Below are positions 9,042 to 18,849 of a stretch of DNA of 23,873 nt, piece after piece. The translations under genes and the position numbers were made by a program. This DNA comes from Rhodospirillales bacterium (GTDB taxonomy: Bacteria; Pseudomonadota; Alphaproteobacteria; Acetobacterales; Acetobacteraceae). Positions within the stretch are counted from its first letter, which is position 1, and each line of letters begins with the position of its first letter. The stretch is taken from positions 1 through 23,873 of the forward strand of contig CAHJXG010000578.1 in assembly GCA_903644035.1 (NCBI GenBank). Reading direction: 5' to 3'. Under the pieces are notes generated by a model that saw nothing but the letters and a program-made list of their open reading frames with translations, searched no databases and was not told where the DNA came from.

Positions 9042-9404
9042 TCAGCGTCGGACGATGGCCTTTTCCTGGCCCCACTTCTCGGGACAGCGGATGCGGAACG
9101 GCCCGTCCACGAGGTACTCGAACGACTTTCGCTTGGGATCGTCGGCAGCGGCCCGCCAGGCCTGGATCGTGCCGCCATAATAGGCTTCCTCGGCGCGCGC
9201 AGCGTGAAGATAGACGCGGCCGCCGATGGCCTCCTCCGCGACCTCGTCCGTCACCGGCCAAGTGCCGGTCTCATAGCGGGTCGGCTCAGGTCCGACACGC
9301 TTGTTGCGCTGTCCTTGCTTACACAGCAGATGCAGGTCAACGACCAACCACCGACACTCCCAACAGGATGCAGCCACCGGCGCACCCTGGGACCCATGCC
9401 CCAA
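9042..9404 (-). CDS. Small hypothetical protein without a convincing start (possible frameshifted gene)
   Basis: The 3' part of this frame (about 9042-9290) has the same strong G/C third-position bias as its neighbours and encodes a protein-like stretch with EPTRYETGTW, IGGRVYLH and YYGGTI, so it looks genuinely coding. I recall similar small uncharacterised proteins with a GG-x-x-YLH core, but cannot name a function. The frame contains no ATG. The extreme start shown is a TTG, and the residues before about 38 are cysteine- and tryptophan-rich with weaker codon bias. A GTG-TCG-GAC (Met-Ser-Asp) at 9298 would be a natural start but lies one frame off, so a one-base indel could have broken the gene, or an unusual start is used. 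It lies between the FAD subunit gene and the RraA-like gene, in the same direction. Confidence 0.42.
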   Translation of the reverse strand: MGHGSQGAPVAASCWECRWLVVDLHLLCKQGQRNKRVGPEPTRYETGTWPVTDEVAEEAIGGRVYLHAARAEEAYYGGTIQAWRAAADDPKRKSFEYLVDGPFRIRCPEKWGQEKAIVRR

Positions 9405-9416
9405 ACCTGCCGATGG

Positions 9417-10211
9417 TCAGGCCGCCGCGACGGCCCGGCGCGCCATTACGCCGATCAAGTGGGCACGATACTCCGGGCTGGCGTGAATGTCGCCATTCAA
9501 CCCATCGGCCGGTGTTATAATCCCCGTGATCGCTTCCGGAGAGAAATCCTTGGCGAGCGCCTCCTCCATCGCGGTGTGGCGGAACACCCCGCCCTGCCCG
9601 GCGCCGGTGATGGCGACCCGCACGCCGTGGGCGGCGGTCTTGGCGACGAACACGCCGACCATGGCGTAGCGCGAGGCCGGGTTGCGGAACTTCTCGTAGT
9701 TCGACTTCTCCGCCACGGGAAACTCGATGGCGGTGATCAGCTCGCCGGGTTCCAGCGCGGTGGTGAACATGCCTTGGAAATAGTCGTCCGCCGCGATGCT
9801 GCGATGGTCCGTGTGGATGGTGGCACCCAACGCCAGCACCGCCGCCGGGTAGCAGGCGGACGGGTCGTTGTTGGCGAGCGAGCCGCCCATCGTGCCGCGG
9901 TGTCGCACCTGGGTGTCGCCGATCAGGGCCGCCATCTTCGCCAGGCCCGGAACCAGGCGCTGCACATCGGGCGACGACTCGATCTGGTGGTGCGTGGTCA
10001 TCGCGCCGATCGTCACCGTCTTGTCGTCCGCCGCGATGCCCCTGAGGCCCAGCTCCGACAGGTCGACGATCACGGTCGGCTTGTTGAGCCGCTGCTTCAG
10101 CACCGGGATGAAGGTCTGGCCGCCGGCCAGCGCCTTGGCTTCCATGTCGGCGCCCAGCGCCTGCACGGCTTCGGGGATCGAGGACGGCTTGGTGTAGTTG
10201 AAGTCATACAT
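9417..10211 (-). CDS. Molybdenum hydroxylase FAD-binding subunit (CoxM-like)
   Basis: This is the medium, flavin-binding subunit of a xanthine dehydrogenase/CO dehydrogenase-type molybdenum hydroxylase. It passes electrons from the iron-sulphur subunit to an acceptor. The 264 residues are slightly short for CoxM but include both FAD signatures: AGGQTFIP (29-36) and the later GTMGGSLANNDPS. ATG at 10211 lies 11 nt after the stop of the large-subunit gene, with AGGAA upstream. The open frame to 10412 overlaps that gene and is not used. A CO dehydrogenase flavin C-terminal (CoxM_C) type domain follows the FAD part, with RNPASRYAMVGVF. It is the last gene of the S-L-M trio, an order that differs from the M-S-L order of carbon monoxide dehydrogenase operons. 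Confidence 0.94.
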   Translation of the reverse strand: MYDFNYTKPSSIPEAVQALGADMEAKALAGGQTFIPVLKQRLNKPTVIVDLSELGLRGIAADDKTVTIGAMTTHHQIESSPDVQRLVPGLAKMAALIGDTQVRHRGTMGGSLANNDPSACYPAAVLALGATIHTDHRSIAADDYFQGMFTTALEPGELITAIEFPVAEKSNYEKFRNPASRYAMVGVFVAKTAAHGVRVAITGAGQGGVFRHTAMEEALAKDFSPEAITGIITPADGLNGDIHASPEYRAHLIGVMARRAVAAA

Positions 10212-10222
10212 GCTCGGGATTC

Positions 10223-12604
10223 CTACTCGGCCGCCATGCGCGGCTGGTTGGCTTGGATGATCGACCAGATTTTCTGCGGCGTCGCCGGCATGTCCAGATG
10301 CCGCACGCCATAGTCGCGCAGCGCATCCACCACGGCGTTGATGACCGCGGGCGGACAGCCGATGGCGCCGGTCTCGCCCACGCCCTTGGACCCCAGCGGG
10401 TTGTGCGTGCACAGCGTGTTCTCGGTCGAGGTGATCATCGGCGGGAAGTCGTGCGCCCGGGGCATCTGGTAGTCCATGAAGGACCCGGTCACCAGCTGCG
10501 CCTCGCTGTCATAAACCGCGTTCTCCATCAGCGCCTGGCCGATGCCCTGGGCCAGCCCGCCCTGCACCTGGCCCTCCACGATCATCGGGTTGATGACCCG
10601 GCCCACGTCGTCCACCGCCACCATGTTCGCGACCGTGACGGTCCCGGTGTCGCGGTCGATCTCGACCTCGCAGATGTGGCAGCCCCCAGGGAAGGTGAAG
10701 TTCTTGGGGTCGTAGAACGCGGTCTCGTCGAGGCCTGGCTCCAGCTCCTCGATGGGATAGTTGTGCGGCACGTAGGCGGCCAGCGAGATTTCGGCCAGCG
10801 CCTTGCTCTTGTCGGTTCCGGCGACGGAGAAGCGGCCGTCCTTGAACTCGATGTCTTCGACCGACGCCTCCATCAGGTGGGCGGCGATCTTCTTGCCCTT
10901 GGCAATCACCTTGTCCATGGCCTTGACCATGGCGGACCCGCCGACGGCCAGGCTGCGGCTGCCGTAGGTGCCCATGCCGAACGGGATCTTGGCGGTATCG
11001 CCGTGCACGACGTCCACCTGATCGATGGGGATGCCGAGCTGGTCGGACACGAGCTGCGCGAACGTCGTCTCGTGCCCCTGCCCGTGGCTGTGCGTGCCGG
11101 TGAGCACGGTGACGCTGCCGGTCGGATGCACCCGGATGTTGGCGACCTCATACAGCCCGGCCCGCGCCCCCAACTGCCCCACCAGCTTGCTCGGCGCGAT
11201 GCCGCAAGCTTCCACGTAGGTCGAGATGCCGATGCCGCGCAGCTTGCCGCGGGCGGCGGCGGCCTGGCGGCGGGCCGGGAACCCGTCCCAATCCGCGGCG
11301 GCCAGCGCCGACTTCAGCGTCGCCTGGTAGTCGCCGCTGTCGTAGTTCAGCGCCACCGGCGTCTGATACGGGAAGGCGTCGCGCGGGATGAAGTTGAGGC
11401 GGCGGATGGCCACCCGGTCCAGCCCGGTGTCGTGCGCGATCACGTCCACCAGCCGCTCCAGCAGATAGGCCGACTCCGGCCGCCCCGCCCCGCGGTAGGC
11501 GTCCACCGGGACCGTGTGGGTGAACACCGCCTTCACCTCGGCGTAGATCGCAGGCGTGGTATAGACGCCGGCGAGCAGCGTGGCGCTCAGGTAGGTCGGG
11601 ATGGCGGGCGCGAAGGTGGACAGGTAGGCGCCCATGTTGGCGAGCGTGCTCACCCGCAGTGCCAGGAACTTGCCCTGCGCGTCGAGCGCCATCGCCGCCT
11701 TGCTGGAGTGGTCGCGCCCATGCGCGTCCGACATGAAGGCCTCGCTGCGGTCGCAGGTCCACTTCACCGGGCGGTGCAGCTTGCCGGCCGCCCAGGTGAC
11801 GATGGCCTCCTCAGCGTAATGGTAGATCTTGGAGCCGAAACCGCCGCCCACGTCGGGCGCCACCACGCGCAGCTTGTGCTCCGGGATGTGCAGCACGAAG
11901 GCGCCCATCAGCAGGCGGATCACGTGCGGGTTCTGGCTGGTCGTATAAAGCGTGAACTCGCCCGACGAGCGGTCGAAGTCGCCGATGGCCGCCCGCGGCT
12001 CCATCGCGTTCGGCACCAGCCGGTTGTTGGTCAGGTCCAGCTCGACGACATGCGCGGCCTGGGCGAACGCGGCATCGACGATGGCCTTGTCGCCGATGTG
12101 CCAATCGAAGCAGACATTGCCGGGCACGTCGTCGTGCACCAGCGGCGCGCCTGCCGCCACGGCGTCGCGCACCGCGGCGATGGCCGGCAGGTCTTCGTAG
12201 TCGATGACCAGCAGCTCGGCCGCGTTCTTGGCCTGCTGCCGCGTGGCGGCGATCACGACGGCCACGGGATCGCCGACATGGCGCACCTTGCCGATGGCGA
12301 GCACGGGGTGCGGCGGCTCCGCCATGGGCGAGCCGTCCTTGCTGTGGACCTGCCAGCCGCAGGGCACGCCCCCCACGCCGTCCGCCTCCAGTTCGGCCCC
12401 GGTGTAGACCGCCGAGACGCCCGGCGCCGCTGAGGCCGCCGCCGTGTCGATGCCCAGGATCTTCGCGTGCGGCCGGTCAGCCCGGCGGATCACCGCGTAG
12501 AGCTGGCCCGGACGGTTGATGTCGTCGGTGTAGCTGCCACGGCCGCTCAGAAACCGGTGGTCTTCCTTGCGGCGCACGGAGGCGCCGATGCCTTCGAAAC
12601 CCAT
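10223..12604 (-). CDS. Molybdenum hydroxylase large, Mo-pterin-binding subunit (CoxL-like, non-CO type)
   Basis: This is the 793-residue catalytic subunit of a molybdenum hydroxylase, which would insert a water-derived oxygen into its substrate at a Mo-cytosine-dinucleotide type centre. The N-terminal hammerhead domain begins at [17 protein letters not shown]. Mo-pterin contacts include GGGFGSK (253-259), the active-site loop AYRGAGR (369-375) and the catalytic glutamate E744 in GVGETG (741-746). The loop is the AYRGAGR form found in so-called form II CoxL proteins. It lacks the AYRCSFR loop with the Cu-binding cysteine of true CO dehydrogenase, so oxidation of an organic compound is far more likely. 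ATG at 12604 has a GGGGA/GAAG region upstream. It lies 45 nt after the small subunit and 11 nt before the FAD subunit. Substrate unknown. Confidence 0.95.
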   Translation of the reverse strand: MGFEGIGASVRRKEDHRFLSGRGSYTDDINRPGQLYAVIRRADRPHAKILGIDTAAASAAPGVSAVYTGAELEADGVGGVPCGWQVHSKDGSPMAEPPHPVLAIGKVRHVGDPVAVVIAATRQQAKNAAELLVIDYEDLPAIAAVRDAVAAGAPLVHDDVPGNVCFDWHIGDKAIVDAAFAQAAHVVELDLTNNRLVPNAMEPRAAIGDFDRSSGEFTLYTTSQNPHVIRLLMGAFVLHIPEHKLRVVAPDVGGGFGSKIYHYAEEAIVTWAAGKLHRPVKWTCDRSEAFMSDAHGRDHSSKAAMALDAQGKFLALRVSTLANMGAYLSTFAPAIPTYLSATLLAGVYTTPAIYAEVKAVFTHTVPVDAYRGAGRPESAYLLERLVDVIAHDTGLDRVAIRRLNFIPRDAFPYQTPVALNYDSGDYQATLKSALAAADWDGFPARRQAAAARGKLRGIGISTYVEACGIAPSKLVGQLGARAGLYEVANIRVHPTGSVTVLTGTHSHGQGHETTFAQLVSDQLGIPIDQVDVVHGDTAKIPFGMGTYGSRSLAVGGSAMVKAMDKVIAKGKKIAAHLMEASVEDIEFKDGRFSVAGTDKSKALAEISLAAYVPHNYPIEELEPGLDETAFYDPKNFTFPGGCHICEVEIDRDTGTVTVANMVAVDDVGRVINPMIVEGQVQGGLAQGIGQALMENAVYDSEAQLVTGSFMDYQMPRAHDFPPMITSTENTLCTHNPLGSKGVGETGAIGCPPAVINAVVDALRDYGVRHLDMPATPQKIWSIIQANQPRMAAE

Positions 12605-12649
12605 GGTGCTTCTTCCCCTTGCTGCCCCGGCTTGCCGCCGGTGGCGCGG

Positions 12650-13147
12650 CTACTCGGCAGCGAGCGGCAGCTCCTTGCCGTGCATGATCGGCCAGGCTGC
12701 GGCGATCGCCTTGACGATGTTGTGGTAGCCGGTGCAACGGCAGAGGTTGCCCTCAAGCCCGTGACGGATCTGATCCTCCGTCAGCCCCTCCGGATGCATC
12801 TGCACCAGGTCGATGGCGCTCATCACCATGCCGGGCGTGCAGAAGCCGCATTGCAGGGCGTGGTGCTCGCGGAACATCGCCTGCATCGGGTGCAGCGTGC
12901 CGTCGCTCTCGGCGATGCCCTCGATCGTGGTGACGGCGGCCCCGTTCGCCTGGATCGCCAGCATGGTGCAGCTTTTGACGGACTCGCCGTCCACGTGCAC
13001 CACGCACGCGCCGCACTGGCTAGTGTCGCAGCCGACATGCGTGCCCGTCAGGCCCATGTTCTCCCGCAGCAGCTCGACCAGCAGGGTCCTGCCCTCGATC
13101 TCGGCAGTGTGGCTGCGTCCGTTCACCGTCAGCGATACCTGCGGCAT
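12650..13147 (-). CDS. Molybdenum hydroxylase [2Fe-2S] small subunit (CoxS-like)
   Basis: This is the small electron-transfer subunit carrying two [2Fe-2S] clusters between the Mo site and FAD. At 165 residues it is the usual size. The plant-ferredoxin-type cluster ligands are C40, C45, C48 and C60; the second, helical-domain cluster ligands are C100, C103, C136 and C138 (CGFC and CRC motifs). All eight are present, so it should be functional. There is no signal peptide, so a cytoplasmic enzyme is expected. GGGAGA precedes the ATG at 13147 at a slightly long spacing. A 111-nt gap separates it from the DppF-like gene upstream, the longest gap between firm genes before the FAD subunit, and it contains a possible promoter. 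The C-terminus ends normally, followed by the large-subunit gene. Confidence 0.96.
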   Translation of the reverse strand: MPQVSLTVNGRSHTAEIEGRTLLVELLRENMGLTGTHVGCDTSQCGACVVHVDGESVKSCTMLAIQANGAAVTTIEGIAESDGTLHPMQAMFREHHALQCGFCTPGMVMSAIDLVQMHPEGLTEDQIRHGLEGNLCRCTGYHNIVKAIAAAWPIMHGKELPLAAE

Positions 13148-13204
13148 CGTCGTTCTCCCAAAATGCAGATCGCGCGCTTGGCCGGCGGCCTGCGCACCTC
13201 ACGT

Positions 13205-13234
13205 AGTGTGGCCGCCTCGACCGGGTAGGGTCAA
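13205..13234 (-). promoter_or_regulatory. Possible internal promoter ahead of the molybdenum hydroxylase genes
   Basis: On the minus strand TTGACC (13229-13234) and CACACT (13205-13210) are separated by 18 nt, with about 57 nt to the small-subunit start. The -35 box is good; the -10 box matches the sigma-70 consensus at only three positions. It lies in the largest intergenic gap of the upstream half of the run, which suits separate expression of the enzyme genes. Confidence 0.33.
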
Positions 13235-13258
13235 GCCGGGGCGCCGAGCCACTTTCCC

Positions 13259-14265
13259 TTACGCTGCCTGCGGCAACATGCGCAACGCCGGAAGCTCATC
13301 CAGGTGGCATGCCGTCCTCTGGCCCTCGCCGACCTCCCGCAGCACGGGCTCCTCCGTCCGGCAGCGGTCGAACACGTAGGGACAGCGCGTGTGGAAGCGG
13401 CAGCCGCTGGGCGGGTTGATCGGGCTGGGCACGTCGCCAGTCAGGATGATGCGGTCGCGCTTGGCCGTCGGGTCCGGCACCGGCACGGCGGAGAGCAGCG
13501 CGCGGGTGTAGGGGTGGCGCGGGTTGGCGAACAGCGCGCGGCGCTCGGCGATCTCGACGATCTTGCCGAGATACATGACCGCGACCCGGTGCGTCAGGTG
13601 CTCGACGATGGCCAGGTCGTGGCTGATGAACAGCAGCGCCAAGCCCAGCTCGTCCTGCAGGTCCGACAGCAGGTTGACGATCTGCGCTTTCACCGACACG
13701 TCGAGCGCCGACACGGCCTCATCGCAGATGATGAGGTCGGCGCCGGGGGCGAGGGCGCGGGCGATGCCGATGCGCTGGCGCTGCCCGCCGCTGAACTCGT
13801 GGGGGTAGCGGCGCATGGCGTCGCGCGGCAGGCGGACGGTGTCCATCAGCTTCGCCACGCGGTCGCCGATCTCGCCGTCGCCGTCCGCCAGGCCGAAGTT
13901 GCGCAGCGGCTCCGCGATGATGTCCCGCACCCGCATCCGGGGATTGAGGCTGCTGAACGGGTCCTGGAACACCACCTGGATGCGTCGGCGCAGCGGGCGC
14001 AGCTGGCTCGCGGGCAGGTTGTCGATGCGCGCCCCGTCCAGCCAGACCTCGCCGTCGGTCGGGTCGATCAGGCGCAGGATGGCCTTGCCGACCGTGCTCT
14101 TGCCGCAGCCGCTCTCGCCCACCAGCGACAGCGTCTCGCCCTTCTCGATGGAGAAGGTCACGCCGTCCACCGCATAGACCTGGCCGGTGACGCCGCCGAA
14201 CAGCCCGCCGCGCAGCGGGAAGTGCTTTTTCAGCGCATTGACTTCGAGCAGCGGCGGCGTCCGCG

Positions 14266-14269
<4 letters not shown>
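13259..14269 (-). CDS. Oligopeptide/dipeptide-type ABC transporter ATPase (DppF/OppF-like), first pair
   Basis: This 336-residue ATPase belongs to the same transporter as the permeases just upstream. Walker [10 protein letters not shown] (51-59), [10 protein letters not shown] after the Q-loop, signature FSGGQ (159-163), Walker B LIICDE (179-184), and an oligo_HPY C-terminus with GCRFHTRC and two more cysteines are all visible. ATG at 14269 overlaps the preceding stop as ATGA; the frame to 14398 is a shadow of that gene. One oddity is that the residue after the Walker B glutamate is alanine (DEAVSALD) where the other three ATPases here have proline. The glutamate itself is kept, so activity should be retained. 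It is a clear paralogue of the ATPase at 5359-6450. Confidence 0.95.
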
Positions 14270-15305
<1,036 letters not shown>

Positions 15306-15306
<1 letters not shown>

Positions 15307-16241
15307 CAGAGGCGCTTCGCCATGCGGGGATCGAGCGCGTCGCGCAGCCCGTCACCCAAGAGGTTCACCGCCAGCACGGTCAGCGACAGGAACACCGCCG
15401 GGAAGAACACGATGTAGGGCTTCACCTGCCACAGCGCCCGGCCCTCGGCCATGATGTTGCCCCATGACGGGATGATAGGCGGCGTGCCGGCGCCGATGAA
15501 GGACAGGATCGCCTCGGTGATCATCGCCGACGCGCAGATGTAGGTCGCCTGCACCGTGATCGGCGCCAGCGTGTTGGGCACGATGTGGCGCCAGATGATC
15601 ATCGGCACCCGCGTGCCGGAGGCGACCGCCGCCTCGACATACGGCTGCTCGCGCAGGGACAGCACGACGCCGCGCACGAGGCGCGACACCCGGGGGATCT
15701 CGGCGATGGTGATGGCGGTGACGACGTTGCCGACGCTGCCGCGGGTCAGCGCCATGAGCGCAATGGCCAGCAGGATCGGCGGGATGGACATCAGCCCGTC
15801 CATCACCCGCATGATGACGCTGTCGGCCCAGCGCACGAAGCCCGACACCAGCCCGATCACCATGCCGATTACCGACGCCAGCAGCGCCACCGCGAAGCCC
15901 ACGATCAGCGACACCCGCGCCCCGTACAGCACGCGGGAGTAGATGTCCCGGCCCAGCATGTCGGTGCCGAACCAATACAGCGCCGAAGGCTCCCGCGTGC
16001 GCTTGGCGGGCGCCAGCGCCGTCGGGTCCGCAGTGCCGAGCAGCGGCGCGGCGACGGCCACGAACACCACAAGGGACAGCAGCAGCCCGCCGGCGAAGAT
16101 GGTGGGATGGCGCCGGATGAAGGTGAGGACCCGGCCCCGCGGCGCGACCTGCGGCAGCACGTCCGGCATGGCCGAGGCCGGCGTGACATGCGGGGCCGAT
16201 GCGGTGGCGACCGGCGCGTCGGGAAGGGTGGTGGCGCTCAA
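15306..16241 (-). CDS. Peptide-type ABC transporter permease (DppC-like), TTG start
   Basis: This is an inner-membrane permease of the DppC/OppC type with six predicted helices. The cytoplasmic EAA loop that contacts the ATPases spans about 203-223 ([11 protein letters not shown]...HIVPN). The N-terminal OppC_N-like helix lies at about 49-66, and [13 protein letters not shown], typical of the family, at 91-103. No ATG lies near the end of the upstream gene. A TTG at 16241 forms a TTGA overlap with the upstream stop and has GAGGA 7 nt ahead, giving 311 residues. The first ATG (16169) has no ribosome site and would remove 24 residues of a probably flexible N-terminus. The open frame further upstream to 16979 is only the shadow of the DppB-like gene. 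Confidence 0.93.
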
Positions 16242-17179
16242 TAGCGTATCCTCGGGTCGAAGACGGTATACAGCAGGTCCACGCCAAGGTTGACCAGGAC
16301 GTAGACGAAGCTGAACAGCAGCACGACGCCTTGGATCACCGGGTAGTCGCGCCGCAGGATGGCATCGACCACGAGGCGGCCGAGGCCGGGGATCGCGAAC
16401 ACGCTCTCCGTCACGACGGCCCCGCCGATCAGCAGCGCGACGCCGATGCCGATCACGGTGACGATGGGCACGGCGGCGTTCTTCAGCGCATGGAGAAACA
16501 GGATGGTGCGGCTGCCGACGCCCTTGGCCTTGGCCGTGCGCACGTAGTCCTGGCCCAGCACCTCCAGCATGGTGGCGCGGGTGATGCGGGCGATCAGCGC
16601 GATGTAGACGCCGCCCAGCGCCACCGAGGGCAGCACGAGGTTGTTGAGCCAGGGGCCGAAGCCGCGGGCCAGCGGCGTGTAGCCCTGCACCGGGAACCAG
16701 TCGAGTTCCAGCGCGAACACGTAGGCGAGGATGTAGCCCACCACGAACACCGGCACGGAGAAGCCGAACACCGCGAGCACCATGATCACGCGGTCGATCC
16801 AGGTGCCCTGGTTCCACGCCGCCAGCACGCCCATCGGCACGGCGATGGCAATCGACAGGATCAGCGTCAGCACCATCAGCGACATCGTCGGCTCCAGCCG
16901 CTGCTGGATCATCCGCGTCACCGGCAGGTTGGTGAAGATCGACACGCCGAGGTCGCCGTTCAGCACGTGCCACACCCACTCGCCGAAGCGGATCAGGAAC
17001 GGCCGGTCGAGGCCCAGCCCGGCGCGGATGCGCTCCACGTCCGCCGGCGTCGCCTGGTCGCCGGCGATGATGGCGGCCGGGTCGCCCGGCGCGATGTAGA
17101 GCAGGCTGAACACGAACAGCGCCACGATGGCCATCACCGGGATGGTCGCGAGCATCCGCCGGGCGAGGTAGCCGAGCAT
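16238..17179 (-). CDS. Peptide-type ABC transporter permease (DppB-like)
   Basis: This is the inner-membrane permease partner of the DppC-like protein, with 313 residues as usual for DppB. A first helix lies at about 9-30 followed by the family's IAPGDPA. Several helices then follow, with the ATPase-contacting EAA-type loop at 211-235 (DYVRTAKAKGVGSR...ALKNA) and the conserved ESVFAIPGLGRL before the last helices. It starts at ATG 17179, 13 nt after the second binding-protein gene, and its end overlaps the DppC-like start by 4 nt. The set is of the peptide/nickel/opine permease superfamily, so substrates other than peptides are possible. Confidence 0.95.
   Translation of the reverse strand: MLGYLARRMLATIPVMAIVALFVFSLLYIAPGDPAAIIAGDQATPADVERIRAGLGLDRPFLIRFGEWVWHVLNGDLGVSIFTNLPVTRMIQQRLEPTMSLMVLTLILSIAIAVPMGVLAAWNQGTWIDRVIMVLAVFGFSVPVFVVGYILAYVFALELDWFPVQGYTPLARGFGPWLNNLVLPSVALGGVYIALIARITRATMLEVLGQDYVRTAKAKGVGSRTILFLHALKNAAVPIVTVIGIGVALLIGGAVVTESVFAIPGLGRLVVDAILRRDYPVIQGVVLLFSFVYVLVNLGVDLLYTVFDPRIRY
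16249..16253 (-). promoter_or_regulatory. Ribosome site supporting the TTG start of the DppC-like permease
   Basis: GAGGA on the minus strand, inside the final codons of the DppB-like gene, lies 7 nt before TTG at 16241. The next in-frame ATG, 72 nt later, has none. Confidence 0.55.
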
Positions 17180-17192
17180 CAGCGTGCCCCCG

Positions 17193-18779
17193 TCATGTCT
17201 TCTGCACGCCCCAGAACACCGGGAACGGCGCCTTGATGACGCCGCTCACGTTCTTGCGCCAGGCCTGGTAGCCGAGGAAGAAGCCGGTCGGGATGTAGGT
17301 CACGAACTCCATGGCGGTCTTGTTGAGGTCGGCGACCGCCGCCTTTTCCGCCGCGGCGTCGGGGGCGTCGTACCAGGCGGCGATGCCCGCCTGGACCGCG
17401 TCCGACTTCGGCCAGCCGAACCACGCCTTGTCGCCGCCCGCGTCGAACGCGGTGTAGGGCGCCGGGTTGATGCAGTCGGCGCCGGCGTGCCAGGTGTGGA
17501 AGATGTGCCAGCCGCCCTGCGACGGCGGCTCCTTCTTCGCCCGGCGCGCGCCCACCGTGCCCCAGTCGAGCGCCTGGTAGTCCACCTTCATGCCGATCTT
17601 CTGCAGCAGGTCCGCGGTCACGTCGCCCTGCGCCTTGGTGATCTGCACGTCGGTCGCGACGCAGAGCACGATCGGCTCGCCCTTGTAGCCCGCCTCCGCC
17701 AGCAGCTTCTTCGCCTCGTCATAGCGGCGCGGCCCGGTCAGAAGCTCGCCGCCCGCCTCGGAATACGACGGCGTGCCCGGCGTGAAGTAGCTCGGCAGCG
17801 GCTTCCACAGCGCGTCGTCGCCGACCACGGCGCGCATGTAGTCCTCCTGGCTCAACGCCATCATCACCGCCCGGCGCACCCGCGGGTCGTTGAACGGCGG
17901 GTGCAGGTGGTTGATGCGGAAGGAGCCGATGTTGCCCAAGGGGTCCGCGATGTCCACGTTGACGTTGCGGTTGCGCTTCAGGAGCGGCACCAGGTCGGGC
18001 ACCGGGTTCTCCCACCAGTCGATCTCGCCGTTCTGCAGCGCCGCCGCCTTGGTGGCGTCGTCGGGCAGGATCAGCCACTCGATGCGGTCGAACATCACGC
18101 GCTTGCCGCCGGACAGCCAGTCCGCCACCTCCGGCCGCGGGTCGTAGCCCGCGAACTTCTCGAACACCGCCGCGGAGCCGGGCACCCACTCGTCGCGCTT
18201 GAACACCATGGGGCCGGAGCCGACGAACTCCTTGATGAGCTGGAACGGGTCGGTCTTGGCGATGCGCTCCGGCATGATCTCGGCGACCGGCGCGTTGCTT
18301 TTGCCGAGCGCGAACAGCATCTTCGGGAACGGCTTGTTCAGGCGGATGCGTACGGTTCGGTCATCCAGCGCCTCCATGGCGTCGAGCGACGCCTTGATCC
18401 GCTGCCCCATGGTGTCCCGCACCATCCAGCGGTTGAGGCTCGCGATTACGTCCCGGGACAGCACCGGCTCGTTGTCATGGAATTTGAGGCCGGGGCGCAG
18501 GCGGATGGTCCAGGTCTTGTAGTCCTCGCTCGCCTCGTAGGCTTCGGCCATCTGCAGCTTGGGCACCAGGTTGCTGTCGACGCCGAACAGCGTGTCCCAG
18601 ACCAGCAGGCTGGCGTTGCGGACGACATACTGGGTGCCGGCGATGGCATCGAGGCTGGACAGGTTCGCCTGCGGCACGAAGCGCAGCACGCGGGCGCCCT
18701 GCGCTGCGGACAAGCGGGGCATGGCCAGGCTGCCTACGGCGGCGGCAGTCCCGGTGGCGAGCAGCTCACGACGCTTCAT
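17193..18779 (-). CDS. ABC transporter solute-binding protein, family 5 (copy 2)
   Basis: This is a periplasmic substrate-binding protein of the DppA/OppA (SBP_bac_5) class, 528 residues long. The N-terminus MKRRELLATG, then an alanine-rich hydrophobic stretch and SAAQG, forms a twin-arginine-like export signal with probable cleavage near residue 27. I chose ATG 18779 because an AAGGG lies just ahead; the frame to 18809 adds residues that disrupt the signal. Family landmarks are TWTIRLRPGLKFHDNEPV, IMPERIA and EFVGSGPMVFK. It is closely related to the gene just upstream at 18850-20427, matching it along the whole length. The permease genes follow after 13 nt. Ligand unknown. Confidence 0.95.
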   Translation of the reverse strand: MKRRELLATGTAAAVGSLAMPRLSAAQGARVLRFVPQANLSSLDAIAGTQYVVRNASLLVWDTLFGVDSNLVPKLQMAEAYEASEDYKTWTIRLRPGLKFHDNEPVLSRDVIASLNRWMVRDTMGQRIKASLDAMEALDDRTVRIRLNKPFPKMLFALGKSNAPVAEIMPERIAKTDPFQLIKEFVGSGPMVFKRDEWVPGSAAVFEKFAGYDPRPEVADWLSGGKRVMFDRIEWLILPDDATKAAALQNGEIDWWENPVPDLVPLLKRNRNVNVDIADPLGNIGSFRINHLHPPFNDPRVRRAVMMALSQEDYMRAVVGDDALWKPLPSYFTPGTPSYSEAGGELLTGPRRYDEAKKLLAEAGYKGEPIVLCVATDVQITKAQGDVTADLLQKIGMKVDYQALDWGTVGARRAKKEPPSQGGWHIFHTWHAGADCINPAPYTAFDAGGDKAWFGWPKSDAVQAGIAAWYDAPDAAAEKAAVADLNKTAMEFVTYIPTGFFLGYQAWRKNVSGVIKAPFPVFWGVQKT

Positions 18780-18809
18780 GCAAACCCTTCTTTTCGACCA
18801 TTGCGGCAA

Positions 18810-18815
18810 ATTCTA
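18810..18815 (-). promoter_or_regulatory. Isolated -10-like hexamer between the two binding-protein genes
   Basis: TAGAAT on the minus strand, in the 70-nt gap before the second binding-protein gene, matches the -10 consensus at five of six positions. No acceptable -35 lies 16-18 nt upstream, so an internal promoter here is only a possibility. Confidence 0.2.
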
Positions 18816-18849
18816 GCAATCTCTGGGCCAGCCCTGGCGCAGCATAGCC

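Noticed and set aside
10253..12433. 726-codon open frame on the plus strand
   Set aside because: It is exactly antisense to the large hydroxylase subunit, is rich in Arg, His and Gly with no recognisable domain, and is expected from GC-rich codon bias.
9417..13147. Aerobic carbon monoxide dehydrogenase
   Set aside because: The large-subunit loop is AYRGAGR without the copper-binding cysteine, and no CO dehydrogenase accessory genes are present.
16242..16979. N-terminal extension of the DppC-like permease frame
   Set aside because: The bases encode the DppB-like permease in another frame; the extension is Arg/Ala-rich and not membrane-like.
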